Shown here piece by piece: positions 46,609 to 58,859 of a stretch of DNA of 64,000 bases. A program made the position numbers and the translations under genes. Location: assembly GCA_021234155.1 (NCBI GenBank), contig JAJEKV010000211.1:310001-374000 (forward strand), read 5' to 3'. The DNA comes from Isoetes taiwanensis (taxonomy: Eukaryota; Streptophyta; Lycopodiopsida; Isoetales; Isoetaceae). The notes beneath the pieces were generated by a model. The model had not been told where the DNA came from and did no database searches. It worked only from the letters and a program-made list of their open reading frames with translations. The first letter of the stretch is position 1; each line of letters begins with the position of its first letter.

Positions 46609-47601
46609 TTGAGCACTCCATCCAGTGGTGCTTTGTATTTACAGAGATTGGCTTATTGGGAAGGCCTGTTCAGCTCTGAAACTTCGGCCCCCTTTTTGGT
46701 GGAAATGACAAGATCCAGTCGCAGCCTGCCAGAACGTTCTTCTGGTAATTCTATCATAGTACATGGTGGAATTGGAAAAGAATACATTGCAGATTCTCCT
46801 AGAATAAGTGTACATGATGCACACAAAATGGCTCGCAAGGGTGCTCTTTCAGCTTCTGAGAGTTTGGTTTCTTCAGTGCACCTCAATCCTTTGGTGTTGC
46901 CCAACATGTCTTCTAGTGGCACGAGTGGGGCCGTCTCAATTGAGACAGGAGCTCCATCTCTCTCCTCTTCTCAGTTACTTGTTCCAGTTCCTAGTCTAAC
47001 TGTAGTTGCCTCGACTACAGTTCACGCTTCTGCCCATACATTCGGTGAGACTGGAAGACGTGCTGAACATGTGCCATTGGGAAACTCTTATGAGAGTGCC
47101 GCACCTCCAACGCACGTTGGAGGTTCCTCGGGTCAGGTGGTGCGCTCTGACCATTTAGCGCTTCTAACACTCATTGGAAGTTCTGTGGGTCAGGCAAGAC
47201 CCTCTTTGTCTGCTGAAGTTGCTCTTAGGCTAGCAGCACCTCCAACACATGTTGGAGGTCCCTCATGTCAGTTGAGATCTCACGTGCCTGTGGAGTGCTT
47301 CTCTGGACAGGCTGCACCTCCAACATGGGTTGGAAGTTCCTTGGCGCGGACTATTCGTGGAGATAGTGCTCGGATGGTGGTGCAACTTATACAAACTGGT
47401 GGACCCATAGGGCAAGTGGTACATCCAACACACATTGGAGGTTCCTCAGGGCAGGAGGAGTTTCCCCCTCTTCCCCCGCGGCAGCCTAGGGTGACATCCT
47501 CTTCCACTCTCCGTGCTGCATCGACCTCACCTTGGAGATCATCTGAACAGTGGCCCGAGTTACTGGTGTGCGGTTTTCTGAGTGGCTCTGCAAGGGCTTG
47601 A
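46609..47601 (+). pseudogene. LINE ORF1-like frame with repeated palindromic THVGGSSGQ units
   Basis: 330 codons are open from ATG 46609. The first 100 residues are Ser-rich (LPERSSGNSIIVHGGIGKEY). From residue about 165 a unit like APPTHVGGSSGQ recurs five or six times with 25-40 residue spacing. At DNA level each unit is a palindrome (CCTCCAAC-GCAC-GTTGGAGG at 47105-47124). There is no CCHC knuckle or RRM that I can see, unlike many plant LINE ORF1s. The call as ORF1 comes from its position before the endonuclease. Confidence 0.45.
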
Positions 47602-48839
47602 CGACTCCTACCACCTCAGCTCGTGTCTCAGAAGCCATTGCCACCCTGGTGGATAATAACAGGAAAGAAGTTGTGTCCTATCTCCAACAATTGCAAACCA
47701 AGCAAGACTCCATGGATGTCCAGCTCCCATCAACGAAATCTTTTATGAGGGTCAGGAGGCAACTTTTGAGCATTTTGGGGCTCCTGTGGTGCAGATTAGC
47801 CATGAAGATTATCGACGACATGTGGAGCAGTTGGTTGCGTATTCCATGGTCTGCCACTTCACTAGCCCTTTCTTGGATCTAAAGTGCGTGGGATCTGCAC
47901 CTTCATAAGCTAGGGCTTCCTGCTTATCAATCTATCAAGCTTGCTGCAAAAGATCAACGTTGCTTTCTTTTGATGTTTGAATCTCCTGAGTTGGCTGCTC
48001 AACTCATAGAACGAGGTGTTGATCCTCTTTGAGAATATCAGCAGTACGTTCCTGGATCCTTTCCAGCGAAGTCAGATGCCTTATGTGCCCCCTTCTAGTT
48101 TGCTATTAAAGATTTTCCTCCAGAGCTATAAGATTTTAAGTTCATTTCTGCCATTGCTAATGAGATTGGACTCCATTTGCAACACTTTGTAACCAATGGC
48201 ATCACCAAGATTTGTGTTACAAGGCCCATTCATCGCGTGATTTGCCTCAAACAATTGTTGTTAAAAGCGGGCCCATGTTCTTTCCGTTTAAGCTATCCTT
48301 GTTGAATGGTCCTGAGCTAGCTCTCATGTTTCCTGAGGCCCCTCTCTTTGCTCAATATCGCAGGGTTCATCAACAAGGTCCTCCATCTGCTCCTCCAGCA
48401 CTCCGTGCTCCTAGATCAGCTCCCACCTCAATGGATATCTCTCACACCGGTGGATCGCCCCCCGCTCTTCCGGTTGCAGCTCCTCACCTCGCCTCTCGGA
48501 TAACCAAATGTTGAGACCGGGCTGAAATTTAGAGATCAAGAGCAAATTGAAGAGGCTCGTGGCCAGTACATGGGCATTGATTGGCACGAAAACATCCACC
48601 AGCTCTTCGTCAACCTCAAAAATAGGCTAACAGATCTAATTCGTCTACATCCCAGCCCTCAGTTCCTGCTTCATGTAGCTCTGCTCCTCCCATTGCATTC
48701 CACTGTGGTCGTTTTGATCCGCTTCAGTGGGCTGATTTGCTTGATGAGGTTACTGCCATGCCAGATGCCTAGGAAACATCCTCAAAGTCTCTTGAGACAC
48801 CAACGGTCTCATCTGAATTGGCCCCATCACACGGTCAAT

Positions 48840-49430
48840 GCGGTTAGTTTCATGGAATGTTCAGGGGGTAGTCTCCTCTCCCCCTCAAGTGGAGTTGCAT
48901 TTCTTTCTACTTATCTAGATTGGATGCTCAGTTTATATGTCTTCAAGGGCACAAGTGTCGTAAGGGAGACGTATCAAAGCTTGCATACATGATTGGTCGA
49001 AGGTATAATGTTCTTATCGCAGTAGCTGATTCTGCCAGTGCAAGGGTGGTGATAGCATGGCTTCCTTCCTTGCCTGTCATCTTTACTCAGGCTGATCATT
49101 TTGGTCGTTGGGCCCTAATTGTATAGCAGGAACAAGGGATTAAATATGGTCTAGTTAATGTTTATGCCCACAATAGGCCCCATCAGAGAGCTTCACTGTG
49201 GGCCTCCTTGCAAGGGAAGATGCTCAGCTTGGGCTGCCACATTCCATGGCCTCTTGTTGGGGATCTTAATATGGTGGAAATGGAGTCCGATCGGTTGGGG
49301 GCTACTTCTACAGTGATGTCTGGTTTTGAATGCCAGCAGTGGTTCCGTCTTATCCATGACTGCAACCTCTCGGAGATTGATGGTGAAGGTGCCTTTACTT
49401 GGTGCAATGGTCAAGTTGGCTGGATAGAGC
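48840..49430 (+). pseudogene. LINE AP-like endonuclease domain
   Basis: Fragments in two frames: VSFMECSGG (usual SWNVQG start, decayed), LDAQFICLQGHKCRKGDVSK, LIAVADSASARVVIAWLP, then after a stop GLVNVYAHNRP, WPLVGDLNMVEMESDR (GDFN motif) and NLSEIDGEGAFTWCNGQ. The order is that of plant LINE endonucleases, which nick target DNA for target-primed reverse transcription. The conserved SDH end is damaged (SVSDHHPQF in another frame near 49500). Confidence 0.75.
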
Positions 49431-50143
49431 TTACTGGAACGCAGATGCAGTTGTGGCACTTTCAGGTCTCTTTCGGTTTTGTCTCAGAGACAACTCAGTT
49501 TCAGACCACCATCCGCAATTCCTTTCAGACGAGCCTCTACAGCAGCGACGGCCTGGATGGACGTGTTCTCGCTTGAATGTAAAGTTCTTAAAGGATGCTG
49601 ACTTTCAAGAAGCCTGCAAGAACATTTGGACAGCTGCCCTCAGCCGACGTCGAGGCATGACTGACATAGTGGATGCAACTGCAGTAGTCAAAGGTTTTGC
49701 CAAACAGTGGGGCCGAGAGTCTGCAGCAGCAGGTCGTGCATTATTGGACACCCTGTATCAGGATTTGCTCCATTCTCGACATGGAATTCTTCCAGATGTT
49801 CATGATCGTGATATTTTGGTACAGATCCAGGCACGGAGGAGGAGCAAATCCAACAGGCAAAGACAAAAGTAGGTCTGCAGTGGTTTCGTGATGGAGACCA
49901 TTGTACATGCTTCTTTTTCCGTGCGGCTAAGAGGCGTCGCATGACATCAACCATGTCCTCGTTTCTTTTGCCAAATAGTTCGATGCTAACAGAGCCAACT
50001 GAATTCAAGCAACGTCTGCATAATCACTTTCAGACTTTTTTTGCTGAGAAACATCTTCCCTTTCAATCAAAAATGCGAGACGCTATTTTATCTAGTATTT
50101 TCCCCATCATTTCTGATAAGCAGCGTGGCCAATAGAGGCAGCT

Positions 50144-51000
50144 ATGACAGCTGATGATTTAGGTTCGGTGGTCTTTGAACTGAAAAGAGGCAAATGCCCA
50201 GGTTTGGATAGTTTGCCAATTGAGTTCTTCCAGGAGTATTGGGAATGGCTGGAGCCAGATGTGTATGATGCTTTCTGTGACTTTCGGCGGTCCACTGTGT
50301 TGGATAGAATTCTAAACACTGGTGCCATCTCACTCATCCCCAAGGTCAAGGATCCACAGACTATTTCAGACTAGCGGCCCATCACCGTATTGTCATCTGT
50401 ATATAATATCTTCGCCAAAGCTTTTGTAGAGTGAGTGAAAGACATCTTGGCAGAGTCCATCTCAACAACCCAATCAGGTTTTCTTCTAAAATGATGCATT
50501 CTGAACAATGTTGCTGCTGCTTACGAGGGAATTTATTGGGCACGTAAGCAAAACCTTGCAATTGTATACCTTAAGCTTGATTTTGCAAAGACTTATGACA
50601 GTGTTAGCTGGGAATTCATGCGTCGGTGTATGCTAAGACTGGGATTTGGGGAACATTCCACATCAGAAATTATGAAGCTGTATATGGTGTGCTGTCAGAT
50701 GCCTTCTCACTCGGTCGTGGTATTCGCCAAGGATGCCCTTTAGCACCACTGCTTTTCACAATTGTCGCAGAGGCTTTGTCGCAGTTATTCATCATTGCAA
50801 CCATAGAGGGACTTCTCCACGGTCTTCCGATAGAGGATGGCACACAAGAGGTCTGCAATCAATATACAGACGACATGTTCCTCTTCCTAATTGCTAATGC
50901 TGAGAATCTTGCAACTGCCAAAATACTCTTAGACACTTTTTCACTGGCTTCCGGTGTCCTTGTGGGGTGGCTGAAGTGTACAGCTTTATAGACATTGGAT
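50144..51000 (+). pseudogene. LINE reverse transcriptase domain with YTDD box
   Basis: The segment VVFELKRGKCPGLDSLPIEF starts the RT (the K..GPDG motif); LNTGAISLIPKVKDP follows, then a stop, and GRGIRQGCPLAPLLFTIVAE and NQYTDDMFLF. The catalytic box at 50863-50874 reads Y-T-D-D instead of the common Y/F-A-D-D; both Asp are kept. The continuation to about 51500 (WSTAKLSLAGRIIVAKLVL, PKWAGGLGMMDFL) is the thumb region. Confidence 0.85.
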
Positions 51001-52199
51001 ACTCCAACTTCGGCATGTGTTCATGATTACCCATGGAAATTACTTGCGCATGGACAGGCCATCAAGTTGTTGGGGATTCCAGTTGGCATTCATGTTACTA
51101 TGGGAGCTGCATGGAAAGAGATTCATTAAGGGTTTGGAGAAGCACTTGTTCTGGTGGTCCACCGCAAAGTTGTCTCTTGCGGGTCGCATTATAGTGGCCA
51201 AGTTAGTCCTTAGTAGTACCATGTTCATATAGCATCTTTACTGCTAGCCCCACAGATCAAAGTACGTGAGCTCATTGCAATAATTCGGAACTTTATATGG
51301 GCCGGTGCTGAGGAAGGTGTTGTGGTTAAGGTGGCTTGGTCGAAGTGCATCCTTCCAAAATGGGCAGGTGGTTTGGGTATGATGGATTTCTTACTCCAGA
51401 GCAAAGTTCTTATTTCAAAGTTCATTTGGAGACTCCTGAATGGTGAATATGACTCTCCTGGTATACACCTTCTTAGACAAGCTCTTGGTCGCTGTATCCC
51501 TCTAGGCAAGAAGGCTGTCAAACTAGTCCTACCTTGGGCATTATTTCAGACTCTGCAACCTTTTCCAAGTGTTTCTCCATTTTTGCATGGCTTGTTGACA
51601 GCATGGGAGGCGGTCAAACATCTTTTCTGGCCATGCCCTTCTATCCACACTCTATTAGAGACTCCATGGTGGTGCGCGACCATGCGCCTCCAGACCTCAA
51701 GACCTCCATTGGCAAAGATCGGGTTCATCCCCTTACACGAGACGATGGGTTCTTAGGGTGTTGTCTCTATTCAAGCATGGTATGAAGCAGGTCGCCTACT
51801 TTCTTGGTCTGAATTTCAAGGAAAGTTCCTGCTCTCTCATTGGGATATGTCTCTATGGGAGAAGGTCGCGAAAAATTTACCTTTTATAGTGCAAGTTGGT
51901 GTTGCTGAAAGGGTGCCATGGGACTGTCATGAAAATATTCACAAAGGCAAGCACTTTGTCAAATCAAGATATCGCCTTCTTTTAGCATCACAACCCCTCT
52001 AGTTGCGGATGGATGGCCAAGACCAAGAGTGCTAATCTAGAATTTCATTGATATGGTGTAAGAATGGTATCAATATGATGTAAGAGTGCTTGAGCCATAA
52101 CTTATTGTCCAGATGTGTTGTTGAATTCCTATAGCTTAAGTTTGATATATAATCACTTGCACAAAAATTAGTTGTAGAAGGTTGGTGTGATAGTCTAGG

Positions 52200-52410
52200 C
52201 GGAGGGGCTAGGCCTGTCTCAGAAATACAAGTACGCCTAAGGCTTTATAATATGAAATAAAAGGACTTGGACCTCCACCAAAATACCTAAGGTTTTATAA
52301 TATAAAATACGAGGACTCGAACCTCTAATAAATGATTCAATGTTCTAATAACATTGCTTTAATTAATAAACAATGAGCTAATGTGATTCCTTTTTTCTAT
52401 TGTATCTATT
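52200..52410 (-). mobile_element. tRNA-derived SINE copy
   Basis: On the minus strand this reads aatcacattagctcattg (box A-like), then AGAGGTTCGAGTCCTCGTAT (box B GGTTCGAGTCC) and the same cgtattttatattataaaac-type downstream words as the copy at 43.8 kb, including the terminal tcttaggcg-like segment. Shared order over about 180 bases in two separate places identifies a dispersed family. Confidence 0.55.
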
Positions 52411-52419
52411 TGTCTTATT

Positions 52420-53560
52420 ATATTTTTTCTTACAACCCATTCGATTGTTGTAGGAGTATGCAAATGCAGTAAAAATGCAATCAAAGAATAACTTATGCTA
52501 GCATACCGTTTTTGTGGAACTTGGTTGCTATACTTTGCTCCAGATTGATGCATTCTTTTTGTGTGTTACACCTTCAGGGGTTGCTTTTAATTTGGACGTT
52601 TGATGCTTAGGTTTGAGGTGCCTGGTTTAGACATGTAATTCCAGTCTAGTTTAGAGTTTCATGTTAAAATAGAGTATATGGCAGTATCTAAAACAACACT
52701 ATATTTCATAATTGGGTTGAGCATGATTTCAAAACCAGAACCAACATCACATGTTAATTATAACGTGACCTCAATTTAACATAAGATGTCTTACAATATC
52801 TAAGATGTCTAGACCTGCAAACCGTAAACTTGCATTTCATTCAGATTTTGCAAAACATAAGAAGAAACTATATACATATTCTGAGAATACAAATATAACG
52901 CACTTTGACAAAACATAAGGAGAAACTATAAGCTGTAATGCAAGGCTAGTTACTTCTAAAAAATCTCGTGGTTGGATAACAGATAAGAGATGGAAAAATC
53001 GTCATTCAAGCATAGCACCTTAGCACAAATTCATCCTGTAATGCCACTACTCATGTTGAGATAATAATCATCAAATGTGCGACGATCAAATTTGTACATT
53101 ACTCATGTTGAGATAATAATCATCAAATGTGCGACGATCAAATTTGTACATTTCATCGCCTCTCATAGCAGTGTAAGCCTCGTCACTTTCCCTCCAATGT
53201 TAAGGAAATCTGAGAAAAATTTGACGATCCTGCTAAAGCGGTTTAGCGGCATTTTTACTTGTTATGTACTATTTTCAAGCCCTCGGCCAGCTTTACTGGA
53301 CTTCCTAAAGTTAGTGACCATACAATATGGTCTCCATTGTAGATTCGTTTGAACTTATGTGGCAAGTAGACTTCCAAAGTGCTAAATGCTCACCTATTTG
53401 TATGCCACGTTTAGGAAGACCCCACTCCCAAAAAAAGGAATCCATCCCATCGATATAAACACACAAGGACATTCTTGTGGATTTCAAGAATGTTAAAACA
53501 AATGTGTAACAGCTTTGACTTACAAATTTCAATAATATTTACAAATTGAATTACAAACAG
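52420..53560. repeat. Intergenic, perfect 52-bp tandem duplication
   Basis: 53049-53100 and 53101-53152 are identical copies (actcatgttgagataataat...). Nothing else is recognised. Confidence 0.7.
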
Positions 53561-53566
53561 CTGATC

Positions 53567-55964
53567 TTAAGGAGGTGGAAATAGATCTGCTTTTGTGGGT
53601 CCGTCTATGACACGCCCATATGGATCAAATATTGAGCCATGACAAGGGCAATCGAAAGTACTATCAATAGGATTCCATTTGAGAATGCATTTCATGTGAG
53701 GACATATGGCTGCAAATTTGAGGCAAGAATTCAGTTAGCACAATCAACTAGAGTATTGAGAGTATGGTTGTTTTAAGAAATGAAATAGACAATATTTTCA
53801 GGAATGCATTGATCAGCCATGCAGAATAATCAAATTTTAAGCTCTGCTTGAGGTCTGTAGCACTAACTAAACAATATAATTGACGCAAATCTCCATACTC
53901 CAAACGCATTAAGTTATTACCTGAATGGCAGTGTGTCTTTCCATTATCATCTTTGTAAACAGCAAGCTTATGCAACCCTTTCTGAATAACAGCTCCAGCT
54001 CCTGGATGTAAATCTTCCATGCCTACAGACTCACTACCAAGATAGGGAATGCGATCTTTGTATCCGTACAATATCCATAGTTAATTTAATACAGTAAAAT
54101 ATACAGGACTATGAGATGTCGCCAATGTGGTACGACATAAGAGATTTCTATCAATCTTCTGGTATGCAATAGAAAGCTCTATCTATCTCTCTTATCAAAG
54201 ATAGAAAAGCAAGCTTGCAGAGAAATAATTAATTATCCAGCAAATCTAGTGCCTGCAATTAGCCACAAAGTCCTTGCCAGACAGACTGAACATTCATAGG
54301 CTTAGAATATATACAACAAACACATGATTAGAGACTAAAGATGGCATGTTCATAAACCTGATGGGCGGACTCCTCCAAGACAGACTCCATACTTGTTTTA
54401 ACGGCAATCCCCTTCGAGGTGCATAAACATTTTCCCAAGGGTTGTTGTGTCCCAGTATCATATCCTTTATCAAAATACCTGCAATTGTCCCTTCAGTCAT
54501 CCCTTGTCCACTCCAGTATCATATCCTTTATCAAAATACCTGCAATTGTCCCTTCAGTCATCCCTTGTCCACTATCGCCTAAAAATTGCAAGCCGAGAGG
54601 ATGTTAAAAGAGAAAACGACAATTTAAAGCTATATCTATCTTCGAAAGCTATTTACCAGTTACAATATACTGTTCCCTGCCAGACAAGGGTTCATAACCA
54701 ATAAGGTGGACATTATCTGCAGGCTCAAAAACCTGCACCAATTTTTATCATATGGTTACTTAGAAACTTGAAAGTTCAACTACTTTCCTATAATATTGTA
54801 ATCCAGAAGTATGAATTAGTAGTAATCTAGGGAACAAAAATTTGCCATCCATGGGACACTTTTATTATCCGCAGGAACTCACTTGAATTGATCGCCTACT
54901 ATATACGCTGTATGTACAAACAAAGCAAGTGACTAAACCCACACCTGTCCTGTCCACTTGTACAAAACATCCCCAGCCATTGTCCACCTTTTTCTTGCCC
55001 AGTCTGTCAATGCAGCATAAGGATCTATCTTCCTCAAATCCGATGCTTTCATCCCAGTGTCAGTGTCCTCTCCACCTACTATCAACACATCATAATTATC
55101 CTTCTGTTCAAGCCTAACATAATGGTAGGGGTCTTTCGTATCCCACCATTGTGCTCTCCTGTTAGTTGCACATCCAAACAATGTCAGGCCTAAACATACA
55201 TATAGATCAAATGCTACTAAAAAATATTGGCTGTCATTTCACAAATATATTTAAGGATTTCCTATGCTAGATTACATCAGCATCTTAGGAAACATAAACC
55301 TCCATTTGCCCTTGAAAGGCCAAACATCAAGACCAGCTCAAAAGTACATATACGCACAGGAGAAAAATACTTCTTACTTGACAGAATTCTTTGGAACTTT
55401 TAGCCCAACAACGTATGTGCGGGTTGGTAACTGACGAGCATGTACTAGCAAGTCATGATTCAGTGGAGAATTGGTCGCTATCACCACAGCATTGGCTGTA
55501 ACAGTAGCTCCCTGCTGTGACTTCACCTTTCTACCATCAATCTCCATGACTCGTGTTTGCTCAAAGAATTTCCCACCTCTCCTGACGAATGCATCTACTA
55601 ACGCATTTAGATACCTGAAACAACAAAATAGATCATAATAGCATGAAGATTCTGGCAAAATTCCAGATTGAATTGAAGGAATGCCTAACAATCCACGTAA
55701 GATGACTAAAATATCGTAAGAACATGAGGTGTTCTCTAAGTAGATTATATACTCTGTGCTTGGTCACATAACTAATTTAGCAAGTACATAAGTGAGGAAC
55801 AAAATTCTCAGAGATACATTCAAATGTCAAATTACATACATGAGAGGGTGGAATTCGGCCGAACCAGGAAAATGAATGGCTTTTCCGATGCTTCCAAACG
55901 ACGCATCATGGCCAAGATCAACCATTTTGACATCTAGTCCAATTCTGAAGCAGGCATCGTATTC
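53567..55964 (-). pseudogene. FAD-dependent oxidoreductase with C-terminal Rieske domain, 5'-truncated pseudogene
   Basis: Exons: 55964-55840 (CFRIGLDVKMVDLGHDASFG), 55614-55378 (VVIATNSPLNHDLLVHARQL), 55158-54945 (WDTKDPYHYVRL, VLIVGGEDTDTG), 54732-54657 (DNVHLIGYEPLSGREQYIVT), 54578-54358 (GDSGQGMTEGTIAGILIKDM), about 54056-53921 (LHPGAGAVIQKGLHKLAVYK) and 53709-53567. The last holds the Rieske ligands CPHMKC and CPCHGSIFDPYG. Splice borders are good, but the N-terminal Rossmann exons are missing. A 61-bp tandem duplication breaks exon 5 (54452-54512/54513-54573), and a frameshift near 54414 follows (YAPRR, then IAVKTSMESVLEESAHQ in another frame). The related intact proteins transfer electrons between an FAD site and a [2Fe-2S] cluster; substrate unknown. 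Confidence 0.85.
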
Positions 55965-55969
55965 CTGTA

Positions 55970-56840
55970 GACAACCAGAATGTACAACGTTTTAACAGTC
56001 CATGTGATGCTTAAGACATGGATGTCAATATCCACTTCAAAATTACGAATAAGTTTACCGAGTTCCAGGTTAGATAAAATAATCAACTATTACATCTAGA
56101 GAAATTGACTTCCTGGATATAGGCCTTTAACATGAAAAAATGATACAGTTCAGACGTTTCAGCATATCATCACATAAGATCTACCCTAGTTACACAACCT
56201 GGAGCAATTTGTGATCTGGTTAGTTCTACAGTGGTGAACAAGCTAGGACCAAAAGTACAAGGAAAAACAGTTCTATCAGACAAATGAAGCATAGCAATGT
56301 CTTAACTGCTTATCTGTTGTATCTACATATGGATCCTACTGGCCGGCTATTTACAAAAAGTAGAAGTGCCCCACAGATGCATATTTTCTACTATGTTTTT
56401 GTTAGTTATTATGGATGTACATAGTACAGTAAGCAACAGAGTATACAATACCTTCTCAAGTACTTTATCTAGGAGGGATACCAGGCAAACGTACCCCTCA
56501 CACAAAGGGCAGAAGAAGACAGGCCGATCCCCATCTGGTTGAGTTTCAGTATAAGCGGAAGCATGGAAGCAAATCGGCTGGAAGCATGGAAGCTGGGCGA
56601 CGAAACAGAGGGCAGCAGAATAGGGGCGACAAAAAAGAGTCGTGGATGGGCTTTGAAGTGGAAAAACTGACCTGGTTGGTTGATTCTGGTAAAGTGTTAA
56701 CATAAGATCGAGATAACTTAGATGAATCTCTTAGCAAAATGCGGGAAATAAGAAACTACCAGAACAATGTATTAGAATCACAACAAATTTGAGAGGTCGG
56801 ATCTGTAAGCCTGGTAGGGTACCTCGACTTCGCCGCAAAT
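55970..56840. other. No gene seen where the FAD/Rieske 5' exons should be
   Basis: Neither strand shows the GxGxxG-type FAD-binding exon expected upstream of the pseudogene. The open stretch at 56347-56737 has no recognised similarity. Confidence 0.5.
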
Positions 56841-56845
56841 AATCA

Positions 56846-57085
56846 GGCCGATGCAAGCATGATAGGCCCAGAAGACGTCCCCGGATCTAAGAAGCGCCCA
56901 ATCCTCTCCATTTGATGCGAAAAGGGGCTCCTTCCAAAATGCCCAGCTTGCTTAGACAGAACCTCCGTCGCCATATCCGGATCTTCGAAAGTAATCCTCG
57001 ATTCATGGCCAAACCATATCAGATAAAGCTTACCATATTGACCAGCATAGAACTTAATGTGATCCACATATGAGGAGTAATTTCA
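56846..57085 (-). pseudogene. Cytochrome P450 fragment (CYP72-clan-like)
   Basis: The minus strand encodes DHIKFYAGQYGKLYLIWFGH, ESRITFEDPDMATEVLSKQA and GHFGRSPFSHQM. This matches the YGK.f..WfG..prl...DPe...E.L.......F. region near the N-terminus of membrane P450s. An upstream ITPH piece lies in another frame, and the haem-binding half is absent. It is a truncated relic. The clan call rests on this one region. Confidence 0.65.
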
Positions 57086-57259
57086 TTAAGCCCTCTCGGT
57101 GCCTGCACCCTGGATCAGCATAACAAATCCGCCAGTAAGATAAACTAGTCAGAAATCCGCAAGCTCGATAAAGTGGCCAGAGATTTGGGAGGAGAAAAAT
57201 TGATAAGGAGACGCACTGGCATGCCGGACGATTGGGCGAGAGAATTTCTGCCCGCACCG

Positions 57260-58260
57260 GTTACCAGGTTTCCACATTGGCTAACCAGAACATAGTTGAC
57301 CTGGCATTTACCCCCAGCAGTGGGTTTTTAGCAGTCAGTGGCATATTCCGGGTATATATTGATATATACCTAGAATATGCCATACACCCACATAAACAAG
57401 GGTTTGCCCCCTTAGGGGCAACCCAAAAATCTTAGAATTTTAAATTAATTCCCTTTACGCCACAATGGATGTTAAAGGAATAATATTATGACGTAGATCC
57501 ATTTTTGTCTAAATTTTCAAGCAGAGGCAACTTATTCGTGCATCTTGTAAAGTTTAGAGATTGCTATTTGTTACAAAAGAGCCTTGTCAACTTTAAAAAG
57601 GTTCAAATATGGATATACCTCAAACAAAATCTAGATTTATTGAGAGTGGTTTATGATATGCACGTTGGCTTAGAGGTGTTAAAGTAACAATATTGTACAT
57701 AGAGGTCCATAGCAGTATTTTATAGCATGGCAACTGTAACTTATCAACTCACAAGGAACTAAGCTAAGGTACCACCAAATAGACTCGTTGATATAAATTT
57801 ATTGATTTACAGTCCAATATAAGTTTACAGAGAATTAAAAGGTATGCTCCAAAAAGACTTAAGTGGATCCAAGTCATTCCAAAGATGGTTTAGGAAGAGG
57901 CAATACGCAAGTCAAAAGAGACGTATGGAGGTATGTCACTGGGAGCACTTTAGCATGTGGACGGTGGGGCCCCGAGACCAGCGGCAGCCAGGAGCAGAAG
58001 CTGTAAAATAAGCTGAAGAATTGTAATCTTTGGGAGCTCAATGTGTTAATATATGGACAACTGGAAGTAATAAGTTTTAGAAGCGACAGGGTCGTCTTCC
58101 ACTTCTATTTCGGGATTGTAGAGACATCCATGTGACAGCCCCAGGTTGATCTTTTGAGAAAGTACATGACCTAAGTTCCATGTTGCACATACAAATTTGC
58201 TATAGGGGATTAGGTATTGTTTGGGATAAACTCTAATTCTTTAAGATTCTTAAAGCAAGA
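57260..58260. other. No gene seen
   Basis: AT-rich sequence; cataatgtgtt-like words near its end lead into the gypsy fragment. Confidence 0.45.
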
Positions 58261-58261
58261 A

Positions 58262-58375
58262 GTCAACTCCATGGTTTGCCAGACCATTTGAAGTTATTGG
58301 TCACGCTAGACCCCGAGCTTATCGATTGAACTTGCCAAGTCATCCTATAGTGCATAATGTGTTTCAAGGTGTAGG
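58262..58375 (+). mobile_element. Gypsy integrase C-terminal fragment
   Basis: The plus strand encodes PWFARPFEVIGHARPRAYRL, then NLPSHPIVHNVFQG. This is the GPF.V......AY.L.LP....IH.VFH segment of Ty3/gypsy integrases. It has no neighbouring pol sequence, so it is an isolated relic. Confidence 0.65.
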
Positions 58376-58859
58376 CCTATAGGTGGCACCCCCTACTTTA
58401 AGTGTGATCGTCTTCTTGTACATCTACATATATAAAATTTACCATTTTCACCCATACACATATAAGTTAGATGTGAATCCTAAACCTTCAACCACATTAA
58501 TATAAATGTTGAGCCAACAATCGTTGTCAAAGCATTAATATTTGAAAACCATATTAAGAAGCCAAATATTGTCTATTTTCCATCTGTTCTTTTGAAATCA
58601 ATCATATCTTCTACATTATTGTTTTCATGCAATATTGTCTAATATTATTCAGGGTTTACATATAAATCTTAATAAATACAAATTTTTTACTGTCATCATC
58701 CCATCAATATCAAGAAGACAGATACAATCGTTACATGTCACTTTCCAGTGGCAGATTCAAACCTCTTTCCAGTAACATGCCACTTTCCACATGCAGATTC
58801 CAACTTCTACCGCTACAACATATATATAGATAGACTGGATCCATGTGTTCGTCTACATG

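Larger units (their letters stand above)
46609..52010 (+). mobile_element. Degenerate LINE with ORF1, AP-endonuclease and reverse transcriptase
   Basis: On the plus strand an ORF1-like frame (46609-47601, 330 codons) is followed by an endonuclease region (about 48840-49430) and a reverse transcriptase (about 50144-51000), then an RT thumb/connection region to about 52000. Frames shift repeatedly and stops such as TAG at 49124 break ORF2. No tail or target duplication is recognised, so the 3' boundary is only where similarity ends. Confidence 0.8.

Noticed and set aside
56347-56737. Front exons of the FAD/Rieske gene
   Set aside because: No GxGxxG nucleotide-binding motif or other similarity in any frame.
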